Source of the DNA: Nocardiopsis potens DSM 45234
Lineage (GTDB): Bacteria > Actinomycetota > Actinomycetes > Streptosporangiales > Streptosporangiaceae
Assembly: GCF_000341105.1 (NCBI RefSeq)
Contig: NZ_ANBB01000048.1
Location: forward strand, 1 to 64,000
Direction of reading: 5' to 3'
DNA: 64,000 nt
Part shown: positions 48,041 through 57,293 of the stretch, piece by piece
How positions within the stretch are numbered: the first letter of the stretch is position 1
How the letters are laid out: each line of letters begins with the position of its first letter
Program-made: the position numbers and the translations under genes
Notes under the pieces: generated by a model
What the model was told of the DNA's origin: nothing
The model's input: only the letters and a program-made list of their open reading frames with translations
Database searches by the model: none

Positions 48041-48988
48041 ATGACCGGTGCCGACGCGCTGGGCCGCGCGTTCTCCGTCCCGATGCGGACCCGGTTCCGC
48101 GGGGTGGAGGTGCGCGAGGGACTGCTGGTGCGCGGCCCCGCGGGGTGGGGCGAGTTCTCGCCGTTCCCCGAGTACGGGCCCCAGGAGTGCGCCCGCTGGT
48201 GGGCCGCCTGCGACGAGGCGGCCCGGGTCGGCTGGCCGGAGCCGGTACGCGACCGGGTCCCGGTGAACGTCACCGTCCCCGCGGTCGGCCCGGAGCAGGC
48301 GGCCCGGATCGTCGCCGCGGGCGGCTGCCGCACCGCCAAGGTGAAGGTCGCCGAGACCGGCCAGGACCCGGCCGAGGACATCGACCGGGTCGAGGCGGTG
48401 CGCGACGCGATCGGCCCCTCCGGCCGGATCCGGGTGGACGCCAACGGCGGCTGGGACGCCGAAACCGCGGTCCGCATGGTCCGCGAGCTGGACCGCTTCG
48501 GCCTGGAGTACGTCGAGCAGCCCTGCCGCACCCTGGAAGAACTGGGCGAGGTGCGCCGCCGCACCTCGGTCCCGGTCGCCGCGGACGAGTCGATCCGCAA
48601 GGCGGCCGACCCGCTCCGGGTCCGCGCCGCCGAGGCGGCCGACATCGTGGTGCTCAAGGTCCAGCCGCTGGGCGGGGTGCGCCCCGCACTGCGGGTGGCC
48701 GAGGCGTGCGGGCTGCCGGTGGTGGTCTCCAGCGCCGTCGAGACGTCGGTGGGCCTCGCCGCCGGCGTCGCCCTGGCCGCCGCCCTGCCCGAGCTGCCCT
48801 ACGCCTGCGGGCTGGCCACCCTGCAGCTGCTGGAGCGGGACGTGGCCGACCGGCCGCTGCTGCCCGAGGACGGGTACCTCCCGGTCCGCCGCCCCCGGGT
48901 CGACCCCGGTCGGCTGGCCGAGGTGGAGGCCGACCCGGGCCCGTGGCGGTCCCGGATGGCCGCGGCGCGGGAGGCGGCCGCCGGCTGA
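48041..48988 (+). CDS. menC: o-Succinylbenzoate synthase MenC
   Basis: Dehydrates SHCHC to o-succinylbenzoate. 315 residues of the enolase superfamily: 'FSPFPEYGP', 'TAKVKVAE' (catalytic Lys of the KxK motif), metal ligands in 'RVDANGGW', 'YVEQPC' and 'VAADESIR', and the second catalytic Lys in 'VVLKVQPLGG'. 'SSAVETSVGLAAG' near the C-terminus is typical of the actinobacterial MenC type. GGGAGG precedes the ATG. It is 83 bp after menB and 139 bp before menD, which provides the substrate through MenH (not seen here). Confidence 0.93.
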   Translation: MTGADALGRAFSVPMRTRFRGVEVREGLLVRGPAGWGEFSPFPEYGPQECARWWAACDEAARVGWPEPVRDRVPVNVTVPAVGPEQAARIVAAGGCRTAKVKVAETGQDPAEDIDRVEAVRDAIGPSGRIRVDANGGWDAETAVRMVRELDRFGLEYVEQPCRTLEELGEVRRRTSVPVAADESIRKAADPLRVRAAEAADIVVLKVQPLGGVRPALRVAEACGLPVVVSSAVETSVGLAAGVALAAALPELPYACGLATLQLLERDVADRPLLPEDGYLPVRRPRVDPGRLAEVEADPGPWRSRMAAAREAAAG

Positions 48989-49127
48989 GTGGGAGCCGTC
49001 GCACACGCCCAGCGGGTACGGTCGGCTCGGCGAGAAGCGTTGTCCAAGGTGGCCGTTGTCCAGGATGAAGGGGTGCGGGCACCCTCCGATACCCGCCCCG
49101 TACCCGACGATTTGAGAGCAGTGCTGG

Positions 49128-50795
49128 ATGAATCCGTCAACCGCCTTGGCGCGCGTCTTCGTCGATGAGCTGGCCCGGTGCGGGCTGGCCGAGGCGGTCA
49201 TCGCGCCGGGGTCGCGCTCCACACCGCTGGCGCTGGCCCTGGTCGCCCACCCCGGGATCCGGGTGCACGTCCGCATCGACGAGCGCTCCGCCGGGTTCTG
49301 CGCGCTCGGCCTGGCGCGCGCCTCGCGCCGCCCGGTCGTGCTGGTCTGCACCTCCGGGACCGCGGCCGCGAACTTCCACCCCGCGGTGATGGAGGCCGAC
49401 CACGGCGGGGTCCCGCTGCTGGTGCTCACCGCCGACCGGCCCCCCGAGCTGCGCGACACCGGCGCCAACCAGACCGTGGACCAGATCCGCCTCTTCGGCA
49501 CCGCGGTCCGCTTCTTCGCCGAGGTCGGCGTCGCCGAGGCGGTGCCCGGGATGACGGCCTACTGGCGCTCGCTGGCCTGCCGGGCCTGGGCCGAGACCGG
49601 GAGCGGCCGCCCCGGGCCGGTCCACCTCAACATGGCGTTCCGCGAGCCGCTGGTGCCCGGGGCGGACTGCACCCCGGACTGGCCCGAACCGCTGGACGGC
49701 CGCCCCGGCGGCGCCCCCTGGACCTCGGCCGGCCCCGTCCCGGGCGAGCCGGCCCCGGTGCCGCTGCCCGCGGTGGAGCGCGGCGCGATCGTGTGCGGCG
49801 ACGGCGACTACGACCCCGTCCCCTACCTCGCGCTCTCCGCGGCCACCGGGTGGCCGCTGCTGGCGGAGCCGACCTCCAACGCGCGCCGGTCCGATGCGCT
49901 CTCCGCCTACCGGCAGCTGCTCGCCGCCCCGGCCTTCGCCGCCGGGCACGCGCCCGACCTGGTCGTCACGGTCGGCCGCCCCGGCCTCTCCCGCCAGCTG
50001 ATGTCCTTCCTGCGCTCCGCCCGGCGGCACATCGCGGTCGGCGACCCGCGGTACTTCGCCGACCCGGTGCGCACCGCCTGCGAGGCGGTGCCCGCGGTGG
50101 CGCCCCCGCCCGGCGCCGCGCCGGACACCGCCTGGGCGGCGTCCTGGCGGGCCGCCGAGGAGGCGGCGCGCACCGCGATGGACGCGCTGCTCGACGCGGA
50201 GGAGGCGCTGAGCGAGCCGCGGCTGGCCCGGGACCTGGCCGCGCGGCTGCCCGCCGGGTCGCTGCTGTTCGCCGGCTCCAGCATGCCGGTGCGCGACCTG
50301 GACGCGGCGATGGCGCCCCGGTGCGGGCTGCGGATCATCGGCAACCGCGGCGTCAGCGGCATCGACGGGACCGTGTCCACCGCCGTCGGCGCGGCCCTGG
50401 CGCACCAGGGCGAGGGCGGCGGCCGCGGCTACGCCCTCCTCGGCGACCTGGCCCTGCTGCACGACCAGAACGGCCTGGTCATCGGCCCCGGCGAGCCCCG
50501 GCCGGAGCTGAGCGTGGTGGTGGTCAACAACAACGGCGGCGGCATCTTCTCCGGGCTGGAGCAGGCCGGCCACCCCGACTTCGAGCGGGTCTTCGGCACC
50601 CCGCACGGGGTGTCCATGGAGCGGGTGGCGGCCATGGCGGACATCCCCTACACCCGGCTGGAGTGGGCGAGCGACCTGCCCAAGGCGCTGCTCGGCGACG
50701 GGCTGCGGATGATCGAGGTGCGCACCGGCCGGAGCGACTCCGCGGAGCTGCGCGCCCGCATGCAGGAGGCGGTGGAGCGGGCCCTGGCCGGCTGA
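49128..50795 (+). CDS. menD: 2-Succinyl-5-enolpyruvyl-6-hydroxy-3-cyclohexene-1-carboxylate synthase MenD
   Basis: Thiamine diphosphate enzyme that joins 2-oxoglutarate and isochorismate, the committed step to menaquinone. 555 residues: N-terminal Pyr domain with 'APGSRSTPLALAL' and catalytic glutamate E52 in HVRIDERSAGF; 'GTAAANFHPAVMEADHGGVPL', in pieces; PP domain with 'GDLALLHDQNGL' and 'VVVNNNGGGIFSGL', the metal and cofactor motif. Third gene of the menB-menC-menD run. A hairpin at 50936-50958 separates it from convergent lpdA. Length is normal for actinobacterial MenD. Confidence 0.95.
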   Translation: MNPSTALARVFVDELARCGLAEAVIAPGSRSTPLALALVAHPGIRVHVRIDERSAGFCALGLARASRRPVVLVCTSGTAAANFHPAVMEADHGGVPLLVLTADRPPELRDTGANQTVDQIRLFGTAVRFFAEVGVAEAVPGMTAYWRSLACRAWAETGSGRPGPVHLNMAFREPLVPGADCTPDWPEPLDGRPGGAPWTSAGPVPGEPAPVPLPAVERGAIVCGDGDYDPVPYLALSAATGWPLLAEPTSNARRSDALSAYRQLLAAPAFAAGHAPDLVVTVGRPGLSRQLMSFLRSARRHIAVGDPRYFADPVRTACEAVPAVAPPPGAAPDTAWAASWRAAEEAARTAMDALLDAEEALSEPRLARDLAARLPAGSLLFAGSSMPVRDLDAAMAPRCGLRIIGNRGVSGIDGTVSTAVGAALAHQGEGGGRGYALLGDLALLHDQNGLVIGPGEPRPELSVVVVNNNGGGIFSGLEQAGHPDFERVFGTPHGVSMERVAAMADIPYTRLEWASDLPKALLGDGLRMIEVRTGRSDSAELRARMQEAVERALAG

Positions 50796-50935
50796 CCCGT
50801 CCGACCTGTCCCCGCCGCCCCGACCACGGGGGGGGAGGGCGCCGAACGGGCAGGCGAGCGGACCGGCCGCGGGCGGCCCGCCCGTCTCCGGACGCCTCCT
50901 CGCGCCCGGCCGGCCGCCCCGGTGCTCCCGCCGAG

Positions 50936-50958
50936 CCCCGGCCCGTTTCCGGCCGGGG
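50936..50958. terminator. Hairpin between convergent menD and lpdA
   Basis: An 8-bp G-C stem (50936-50943 with 50951-50958) with a 7-nt loop that includes TTT lies in the 212-bp gap. Other short inverted repeats surround it. Possible bidirectional terminator. Confidence 0.45.
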
Positions 50959-51007
50959 AGGGGCGACCGGCCGCCGGGGTCGGAGACGGCCGGTCCGGAT
51001 CACCGGC

Positions 51008-52411
51008 TCAGAGGTTGATCATGTGCCCGGCCAGGCCGTGCACCGCCTCCTTGACCGCCTCGCTGAGCGAGGGGTGCGCGTGCACGTTGCGGGCCACCTC
51101 GTGCACGGTCAGGTCCCACTGCTGGGCCAGGGTGAGCTCGGGCAGCAGCTCGGTGACCTCCGGGCCGATCATGTGCGCGCCGAGCAGCTCGCCGTACTTG
51201 CCGTCGGAGAGCACCTTGACGAACCCGCGGGTGTCGCCGAGGCCGTGCGCCTTGCCGTTGGCCATGATCGGGAACTTCGCCACCTGCACGTCGAACCCGG
51301 CCTCGCGGGCCTGGGCCTCGGTGTAGCCGAACGAGGCGATCTGCGGCTGGCAGTAGGTGGCCCGGGGGATCATCCGGAAGTCGATCTCCTGGGTCTCCGC
51401 CCCGGCGATGGTCTCCGCGGCGATGATGCCCATCGCCTCGGCGGTGTGCGCCAGCATGAGCTTGGCGGTGACGTCGCCGATGGCGTAGATCCCGGAGGTG
51501 CTGGTGCGGCCGCGCGCGTCGACGTCGATCGCGCCGCGCTCGGTCAGCTTGACCCCGGCGGCCTCCAGGCCGTACCCCTCGGTGTTCGGCGCGAAGCCGA
51601 TGGCCTGCAGCAGCCGGTCGGCCTCCAGGGTGCGCGAGGCGCCGTCCGGGCCGGTGACGGTGGCGCGGACCCGGCCGCCGTCCTCCTCCACCGACTCGAC
51701 CCGGGTCGAGGTGAGCACCTCCACGCCGAGCCGCTTGTAGTGCCGGGCCAGCTCCTTGGAGACCTCCTCGTCCTCGGTGGGCACCATCCGGTCGAGGAAC
51801 TCCACGATGGTGACCTTCGCGCCGTAGTTGGCCAGCACGTAGGCGAACTCCACGCCGATCGCGCCGGCGCCGGCGATGATGATGCTCTCCGGGACCTCGT
51901 CGCTGAGGATCTGCTCCTCGTAGGTGACCACGCGCTCGGAGAGCGAGGTGCCGGGGAGCAGCCGCGGCGAGGCGCCGGCCGCGATGATCGCGTTGTCGAA
52001 GGAGACCTCGGTCTCCGAGCCGTCCTCGGCGCGCACCCGCAGGCTCCGGTCGCCGGTGAACGTCCCGCGCCCGTGCAGCTCGGTGATGCCGTTCTTCTTC
52101 ATCAGGAAGTGGACGCCCTTGACCCGGCCGTCGGCCACGTCGCGGCTGCGCGAGTGGGCCTTGCCGTAGTCGAAGCTGACGCCGTCCCCGAACGAGATGC
52201 CGAAGGCGTCGGCCTCCCGGTTGAGGATGTAGGCCAGCTCGGCGTTGCGCAGCAGCGCCTTGGAGGGGATGCAGCCCACGTTGAGGCAGACGCCGCCCCA
52301 GTATTTCTCCTCGACGACCGCGGTGGACAGCCCGAGCTGCGCGGCGCGGATCGCGGCGACGTAGCCGCCCGGTCCTGCGCCGAGGACGACCACGTCGAAG
52401 TGCTGTGCCAT
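51008..52411 (-). CDS. lpdA: Dihydrolipoyl dehydrogenase
   Basis: FAD enzyme that reoxidises the lipoyl groups of 2-oxoacid dehydrogenase complexes with NAD+. 467 residues from ATG 52411 with GAGGAG 7 nt upstream; a longer frame to 52726 is spurious. FAD loop GAGPGG (11-16), redox disulphide C42/C47 in [16 protein letters not shown] loop '[11 protein letters not shown]', 'YAIGDVT' second FAD motif, and the C-terminal 'HAHPSLSE' holding the active-site His and Glu. It lies inside the menaquinone region but is probably an independent unit. Confidence 0.94.
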   Translation of the reverse strand: MAQHFDVVVLGAGPGGYVAAIRAAQLGLSTAVVEEKYWGGVCLNVGCIPSKALLRNAELAYILNREADAFGISFGDGVSFDYGKAHSRSRDVADGRVKGVHFLMKKNGITELHGRGTFTGDRSLRVRAEDGSETEVSFDNAIIAAGASPRLLPGTSLSERVVTYEEQILSDEVPESIIIAGAGAIGVEFAYVLANYGAKVTIVEFLDRMVPTEDEEVSKELARHYKRLGVEVLTSTRVESVEEDGGRVRATVTGPDGASRTLEADRLLQAIGFAPNTEGYGLEAAGVKLTERGAIDVDARGRTSTSGIYAIGDVTAKLMLAHTAEAMGIIAAETIAGAETQEIDFRMIPRATYCQPQIASFGYTEAQAREAGFDVQVAKFPIMANGKAHGLGDTRGFVKVLSDGKYGELLGAHMIGPEVTELLPELTLAQQWDLTVHEVARNVHAHPSLSEAVKEAVHGLAGHMINL

Positions 52412-52592
52412 GTCGGCTCTCCTCATCGGGCGCCCGGGGCGCCCGTCCGTGCGGGGTGGCTGTGCGGCGAAAGGTCCGACCAATCGCCGTTGACGGCAGG
52501 CTATTCCCGTCCTCGGCCGGGAGTGAAGCACGACCGCCCTCCGGTGTCGAGCATCACAGACCGGGGCCCGGCGCTGGTATACCGTCGTCGGC

Positions 52593-53375
52593 ATGGCCCA
52601 TGTGCTGCACATGACCGAACTCGAACGCTGGACGGCCGGCGGCGACGTCGAAGCCGAGTCCCTGCGCACCCAGGGGTTCGTGCACGCCTCCCCGGACGAG
52701 CCGACGCTGCTGGCGGTCGCCAACACCCTCTACACCGGGGCGGCGGGGCAGCTCGTCGCGCTCGTCGTGGACACCGCCGCGCTGGACGCCGAGGTCCGCT
52801 GGGAGGCCGCCGACCCGGCGCCGCCGCCCGGCGTCCCGGACGGCGTGCTCTTCCCGCACGTCTACGGCCCGATCCGGCGGAGCGCCGTGACCGGGGTGCG
52901 CTACCTGCGCCGCGGCCCGTGGGGCGAGTACACCGCGGCGGAGGAGCGCTCGCCCACCGCCGAGGCCCTGGACCTGCTGCCGCACCCGGAGGGCGGCTGG
53001 TACCGGCAGACCTGGTGCGCCGCCCCGAAGGTCCGGCCGGAGGGCTACCCGGGGTCCCGGCCCACCGCCACCGGCATCCACTTCCTGCTCCACCCGGGGG
53101 AGGAGTCCCGCTGGCACCGGGTCCGCTCCGACGAGGTGTGGGTGTTCAACCGGGGCGGGCCGCTCCGGATCGACTTCGGCGGCGCCGGGAGGGCCCCGGA
53201 GCCGGCCGGATCCGCGGTGCTGGGCCCGGCGGTCGAGGACGGCGAGCTGCTCCAGGTCCTCGTCCCGGCCGGCACCTGGCAGGCCGCCCGGCCGGTCTCC
53301 GATCGGGAGACCGTGGTCAGCTGCTTCGTCTCCCCGGGCTTCGACTTCGCCGACTTCCAGGCGGTCCCGGACTGA
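52593..53375 (+). CDS. DUF952-cupin (DUF985) fusion protein
   Basis: 260 residues with two domains that are usually separate genes. Residues 1-105 are DUF952 ('[14 protein letters not shown]', '[16 protein letters not shown]', 'FPHVYGPI', where the His residues are conserved). Residues 118-258 are a cupin_5/DUF985 domain ('[11 protein letters not shown]', '[26 protein letters not shown]', in pieces, '[14 protein letters not shown]'), with the His-Glu-His pattern of a metal site. The functions of both domains are undefined; cupin_5 proteins have been suggested to act on sugars or small metabolites. The join has no intervening stop or ribosome binding site, so this is a true fusion. Confidence 0.82.
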   Translation: MAHVLHMTELERWTAGGDVEAESLRTQGFVHASPDEPTLLAVANTLYTGAAGQLVALVVDTAALDAEVRWEAADPAPPPGVPDGVLFPHVYGPIRRSAVTGVRYLRRGPWGEYTAAEERSPTAEALDLLPHPEGGWYRQTWCAAPKVRPEGYPGSRPTATGIHFLLHPGEESRWHRVRSDEVWVFNRGGPLRIDFGGAGRAPEPAGSAVLGPAVEDGELLQVLVPAGTWQAARPVSDRETVVSCFVSPGFDFADFQAVPD

Positions 53376-53400
53376 CCCGGCGAACGCCCCCGGATCCCCG

Positions 53401-53460
53401 GCGATCTCGACGCGGCGGCTTCGTCGACGCGGTTCGCCGGGGCCGCAGCGTCGAGATCGC
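53401..53460. terminator. Palindromic element D between convergent genes
   Basis: 19-nt arms (53401-53419 with 53442-53460) pair at 18 positions around a 22-nt loop. The outer GGCGAT(C)TCGACG block recalls the left end of elements A and C, so it may be a distant member of that palindrome family. It lies between the DUF952-cupin gene and the convergent isochorismate synthase, 17 bp from the latter's stop. Bidirectional terminator likely. Confidence 0.65.
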
Positions 53461-53477
53461 GGGGGAAGGCGCGGCGG

Positions 53478-54746
53478 TCAGTCGGTGAGGGCCTCGCGCA
53501 TCACGCGGAACTTGGAGTCGGCCTCGGCGGTCTCGGCCGCCGGGTCGGAGTCGGCCACGATGCCGCAGCCGGCGAAGAGCCGGGCGCGGGAGCCGGAGAC
53601 CTCCGCGCAGCGCAGCGCGATGCCCCACTCCCCGCGGTCCCGGCCGTCGACCCAGCCGACGGGGCCGGCGTAGCGGGCGCGGTCCATCCGCTCCAGTTCC
53701 CGGATGGCCTCGACCGCCTCGGCGGTGGGCGTCCCGCCGACGGCCGCGGTCGGGTGCAGGGCGGCCACCGCGTCCAGGGAGGAGACGCCCGAGCGCAGCT
53801 CGGCCGAGGCGGGGGAGGCCAGGTGCTGGACGTTGGCCAGCCGCAGCAGGCCGGGGCGCTCGGGGGCCTCCACCCGCTCCGCGATCGGGGCGAGCGTGCG
53901 GCGCAGCGAGTCGATGGCGTAGGCGTGCTCCTCCAGGTCCTTGGCGGAGCCCTGGAGGTCGGCGGCGAGCCGGGCGTCCTCGGCGGGGTCGGCGCCGCGC
54001 GGCCGGGTGCCGGCCAGCACCAGCGAGCTCAGCCGCTCGTCGTACCGGCGCAGCAGCAGCTCCGGGGTGGCCCCCAGGATGCCGTCGATGGAGAAGGTGA
54101 AGCAGTCCGGGTACCGCTCGGAGAGCCGCTCCAGCAGGGTGCGCGGGTCGATGCCGCGCTCGGCGTCGGCGACCAGGTCGCGGGCGAGCACGGCCTTGCG
54201 CAGGGCGCCGCCGCGGATCCGGCGCACCGCCTCGGCCACCGCGCCGCCCCAGGCATCCGCGGACAGCGCCCCCTCGCCCCAGGTGACCGGGCCGACCGGG
54301 CGGGGCGGGGTGCGCGGCGCGGACAGCTCCGCCGGGTGCGCGCCGGCCCGGTGCCCGCCGATCGTGGTCAGCCAGGTGCGGCCGTCCCGCCGCCCCACCA
54401 CCACGCTCGGTACCACCAGGGCCGACCCGCTCGACCGCGGGTCGAAGGTGAACGCGCCGAACGCCACCGGCCCGGTGCCCGGCAGGTCGACCGGGTCGTC
54501 CACGGCCGCGCCGTCGAACAGCTCGGCCAGCCTCCGCGCGCCCTCGGTGAACCGGGAGGTGCCCTGCGGGTCCTCCTCGGCCGGGAGGTCGATCCGCGCG
54601 GCCCGGCCCCAGCCCACCAGCCCCTCACCGGAGCGCAGCCAGCACAGCGGCGCGGAGGCGGGCAGGTGGTTCAGCAGCCCGCGCCGGTCGCGCAGCTCGA
54701 CGGTGCGCACGGTCAGGCGGGGCGGGGAATCGAAGGCGGCGTCCAC
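53478..54746 (-). CDS. menF: Isochorismate synthase (MenF/EntC type)
   Basis: Converts chorismate to isochorismate, the precursor for MenD. 422 residues of the chorismate-binding family: 'RGGALRKAVLARDL', 'GATPELLLRR', 'LAGTRPRGADPAEDARLAADL' in pieces, 'HLASPASAEL', 'AALHPTAAVGGTP', 'GPVGWVDGRDRGEWGIALR' and 'FAGCGIVADSDP'. Given the linked menB-C-D-E genes, a menaquinone role is more likely than a siderophore role, although the iron-regulated fprA is 7 kb away. Start chosen at GTG 54746, where a TAGACT -10 sequence lies 7 nt upstream, pointing to a leaderless message; TTG 54776 is the alternative. Confidence 0.88.
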   Translation of the reverse strand: MDAAFDSPPRLTVRTVELRDRRGLLNHLPASAPLCWLRSGEGLVGWGRAARIDLPAEEDPQGTSRFTEGARRLAELFDGAAVDDPVDLPGTGPVAFGAFTFDPRSSGSALVVPSVVVGRRDGRTWLTTIGGHRAGAHPAELSAPRTPPRPVGPVTWGEGALSADAWGGAVAEAVRRIRGGALRKAVLARDLVADAERGIDPRTLLERLSERYPDCFTFSIDGILGATPELLLRRYDERLSSLVLAGTRPRGADPAEDARLAADLQGSAKDLEEHAYAIDSLRRTLAPIAERVEAPERPGLLRLANVQHLASPASAELRSGVSSLDAVAALHPTAAVGGTPTAEAVEAIRELERMDRARYAGPVGWVDGRDRGEWGIALRCAEVSGSRARLFAGCGIVADSDPAAETAEADSKFRVMREALTD

Positions 54747-54868
54747 GCACCAGAGTCTAGAAGCAGCCGGGGGCAATCGGGTCGAATCGGCGCGTTCCGC
54801 CGTGGTCCGGGTGCTCCCCGGCCGCGGCTACCCTGTCCCGGGGACCGCCGGAGAACGGGGGATGCGGA

Positions 54869-56491
54869 GTGCGGAAGACGGGCAGGCGGAGATGGGCGCG
54901 GTGGGCCGCGCCCGCCGTCGCCGCAGGGCTGCTCGCGGGCTGCACCGCCCCGCCGGCCGGCGGCGGCCGCACCGGGGAGGAGGCGGACGCCGCCGCGCCG
55001 GAGCCGATCCCCGCCGAGTGCGAGGAGGCCGCCGAGCACCCCAAGCGGCAGATGCGCGGCGCCTGGCTGACCACGGTGCGCAACCTCGACTGGCCCTCCG
55101 CCGACGACCTGAGCGCCGAGGAGCAGAAGGAGGAGCTGCGCGAGCGCCTCGACGGCGCCGCCGCGCTCGGCCTGAACACCGTCTTCTTCCAGGCCCGCCC
55201 GACCGCGGACGCGGTGTACGAGTCGGAGAAGGAGCCCTGGGCCCGCTACCTCACCGGGAAGCAGGGCGGCGACCCCGGCTACGACCCGCTGGAGTTCGCC
55301 GTCGAGGAGGCGCACGCCCGCGGCCTGGAACTGCACGCCTGGTTCAACCCCTACCGGGTCGGCTGGAAGGACCCCGACCTGGAGGGCCTGGCAGACGACC
55401 ACCCGGCGAAGGAGCACCCGGACTGGCTCGTCACCTACGACGACCAGGGGTGGCTCGACCCGGGCGACCCCGAGGTCCAGGAGTGGGTCTCCGACGTGGT
55501 GCTCGACGTGGTGGACCGCTACGACGTCGACGGCGTCCACTTCGACGACTACTTCTACCCCTACCCGGCCGAAGGGGAGGACGACTTCGACGACGACGCC
55601 AGCTGGGAGGCGCACGGCGACGGCTTCGACGACCGGGCCGACTGGCGCCGGGCCAACGTGGACGCGCTGCTCGCCGACATCCACGGCCGGATCGGCGAGA
55701 CCAAGCCGTGGGTCCGCTTCGGGGTGAGCCCCTTCGGGATCTACCGCAACGCCGCCAGCGACCCCACCGGCTCCGACACCAAGGGCCTGGAGTCCTACTC
55801 CGCCCAGTACGCCGACACCCGGTCCTGGATCGAGCAGGGCAGCGTCGACTACCTCGTGCCGCAGATCTACTGGGAGCGCGGCTTCGGCACCGCCGACTAC
55901 GAGGAGCTCGTCCCGTGGTGGGCCGAAGAGGTCGAGGGGACCGGCGTGGACCTCTACATCGGCCAGGCCGCCTACCGGGTCGGCGAGGACGGCTGGAAGG
56001 GCGACGACGCGCTCGCCCGCCAGCTCGACTTCAACCTGGAGCACCCCCAGGTCGGCGGGGACGTCTACTACGGGATGCGCGACGTGCTGGGCAAGGCCGA
56101 GAAGGCGATGGAGCGCCTCGGCGAGGACCACTACGCCGCCCCCGCGCTGCCCCCGGAGGCCGGCGGGGGCGACGGGCGCCCGGAGGCGCCCGCCGGGCTC
56201 AGCGCCGAGCGGAACGGCTCCGGCGGGGTCGCACTGGACTGGGAGCCGGTGGAGGGCGCCCGGAGCTACGCGGTCTACCGGCTGCCCGCGGACGCCCCCG
56301 ACGACCCCTGCGAACTGGCCGGACGGGACCGGCTCATCGGGGTGGCCGGCTCGCCCGGCTTCACCGACGAGGAGGCCGGTTCCGGGGCGTACCGGTACCA
56401 CGTGACGGCGCTGGACCGCTACCGGGCGGAGAGCGCCCCCGGCGGCGGCGCCGAGGTCCCCGCGTCCGGGGACCGGGCCGCAGAGGACTGA
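54869..56491 (+). CDS. Secreted glycosidase-like lipoprotein (GHL10/DUF187)
   Basis: 540 residues from a GTG start. A basic N-terminus and hydrophobic segment end in lipobox LAGC (residues 22-25), so the protein is exported and lipid-anchored. The catalytic part (about 60-420) is a glycosyl hydrolase-like family 10 TIM barrel: 'RGAWLTTVRNLDWPS', 'GLNTVFFQARPTADAVYES', 'HAWFNPYRVG', 'VDGVHFDDYFYPYP', 'RFGVSPFGIYRN', 'VDYLVPQIYW'. A fibronectin III-like domain closes the protein (about 435-530: 'ALDWEPVEGARSYAVYRLP'). Members are thought to cleave cell wall or other glycans; the substrate is not established. Divergent from menF. Confidence 0.85.
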   Translation: MRKTGRRRWARWAAPAVAAGLLAGCTAPPAGGGRTGEEADAAAPEPIPAECEEAAEHPKRQMRGAWLTTVRNLDWPSADDLSAEEQKEELRERLDGAAALGLNTVFFQARPTADAVYESEKEPWARYLTGKQGGDPGYDPLEFAVEEAHARGLELHAWFNPYRVGWKDPDLEGLADDHPAKEHPDWLVTYDDQGWLDPGDPEVQEWVSDVVLDVVDRYDVDGVHFDDYFYPYPAEGEDDFDDDASWEAHGDGFDDRADWRRANVDALLADIHGRIGETKPWVRFGVSPFGIYRNAASDPTGSDTKGLESYSAQYADTRSWIEQGSVDYLVPQIYWERGFGTADYEELVPWWAEEVEGTGVDLYIGQAAYRVGEDGWKGDDALARQLDFNLEHPQVGGDVYYGMRDVLGKAEKAMERLGEDHYAAPALPPEAGGGDGRPEAPAGLSAERNGSGGVALDWEPVEGARSYAVYRLPADAPDDPCELAGRDRLIGVAGSPGFTDEEAGSGAYRYHVTALDRYRAESAPGGGAEVPASGDRAAED

Positions 56492-56732
56492 CCCCGGCCC
56501 CCGGCCCCTCCGGAAGCGGGCCGCCGGGTGACCGAGATGCCACCCCGGGGTGAGGCCGGCCCTTTCCGAGGCCGCCCCCGGCCCCCCGGAGGGCGGGACA
56601 CCGCTCCGCCGCCTCCGCCCGGCCGGGCGCGCCGGGCGTCCGGCCGCGCCTCCGGCGGCCTCCGCGGCGCCGGGACCGCCGGCCGTGCGGGCCCGGTTCC
56701 CCCCCCGGGATCCCTCTTTCCTGGAAAGCGAT

Positions 56733-56761
56733 GGGACAACGCCCCCTCCGGTGGATAGAAC
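56733..56761 (+). promoter_or_regulatory. Candidate promoter of the DUF3040 gene
   Basis: GGGACA (56733-56738) and TAGAAC (56756-56761) are 17 bp apart and lie 72 bp before the ATG. They sit in a small AT-richer island (to ATTACTAG) in a very GC-rich 341-bp gap that otherwise shows nothing recognisable. Confidence 0.35.
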
Positions 56762-56832
56762 AATTACTAGGCGGGGCGGGACGCACTCCCGCCGGACGGG
56801 GGTCCCGCTCCTGGTTCACCGGAGGTGCTGTG

Positions 56833-57126
56833 ATGGGCCTGCGCAGGAAGGAAGAGCGGATCCTGGCCGAGATCGAGCGGCGCCTCGAAGAGGACGACCC
56901 GGACCTGGCAGGCCGGCTGAGCTCCTTCGGCACCGACGATCCCGCGTTCGCCTTCGTCGAGAGCGCCTCGGCGCGCCTGGTGTGGATCGTCAGCATCTCG
57001 GTGCTGGTGGTGGTCGTCGGCCTGCTGGTGGTGCTCCTCGTGCTGACGCCCGGGGCCTCGGCCCCCGAGCCCGCCGGCGGATCCGGCGGCTCCGGGGTGG
57101 AGACCTCGCAGGCGCAGGAGGGGTAG
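56833..57126 (+). CDS. DUF3040 family small membrane protein
   Basis: 97 residues from ATG 56833 with GGAGGTG upstream. The opening (GLRRKEERILAEIERRLEED then 'DPDLAGRLSSFG') is the DUF3040 signature: an amphipathic cytoplasmic helix with 'eE.rlL.eIE..L...DP'. One strong membrane helix follows ('LVWIVSISVLVVVVGLLVVLLVL'), then an external Gly/Ser/Pro-rich tail. DUF3040 proteins are abundant in actinobacteria and have no settled role. Convergent with the PBP gene. Confidence 0.85.
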   Translation: MGLRRKEERILAEIERRLEEDDPDLAGRLSSFGTDDPAFAFVESASARLVWIVSISVLVVVVGLLVVLLVLTPGASAPEPAGGSGGSGVETSQAQEG

Positions 57127-57237
57127 CCGAGGCCGCCGTCCGCGCCCGCCCGCGGGCCCGCGGGACGGGAGCGTGTCGGGGCGGGGAGGGTCCTGCCCGC
57201 CCCGGCGCCCGGGCGCGGCGGCGCGCCGGGACACGGG

Positions 57238-57271
57238 CGCGGCCCGGCCCCGCTCGGGGGACCGGGCCGCG
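57238..57271. terminator. Hairpin between convergent DUF3040 and PBP genes
   Basis: A perfect 10-bp stem (57238-57247 with 57262-57271), extended inside by C4/G4 pairing, lies 23 bp beyond the PBP stop. Probable bidirectional terminator. Confidence 0.65.
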
Positions 57272-57293
57272 GACCTGCGCGTTCGCCTCCGGA

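Noticed and set aside
53478-54746. Isochorismate synthase as part of a siderophore cluster
   Set aside because: No non-ribosomal peptide synthetase, isochorismatase or siderophore transporter genes are nearby, whereas menB-E are linked.
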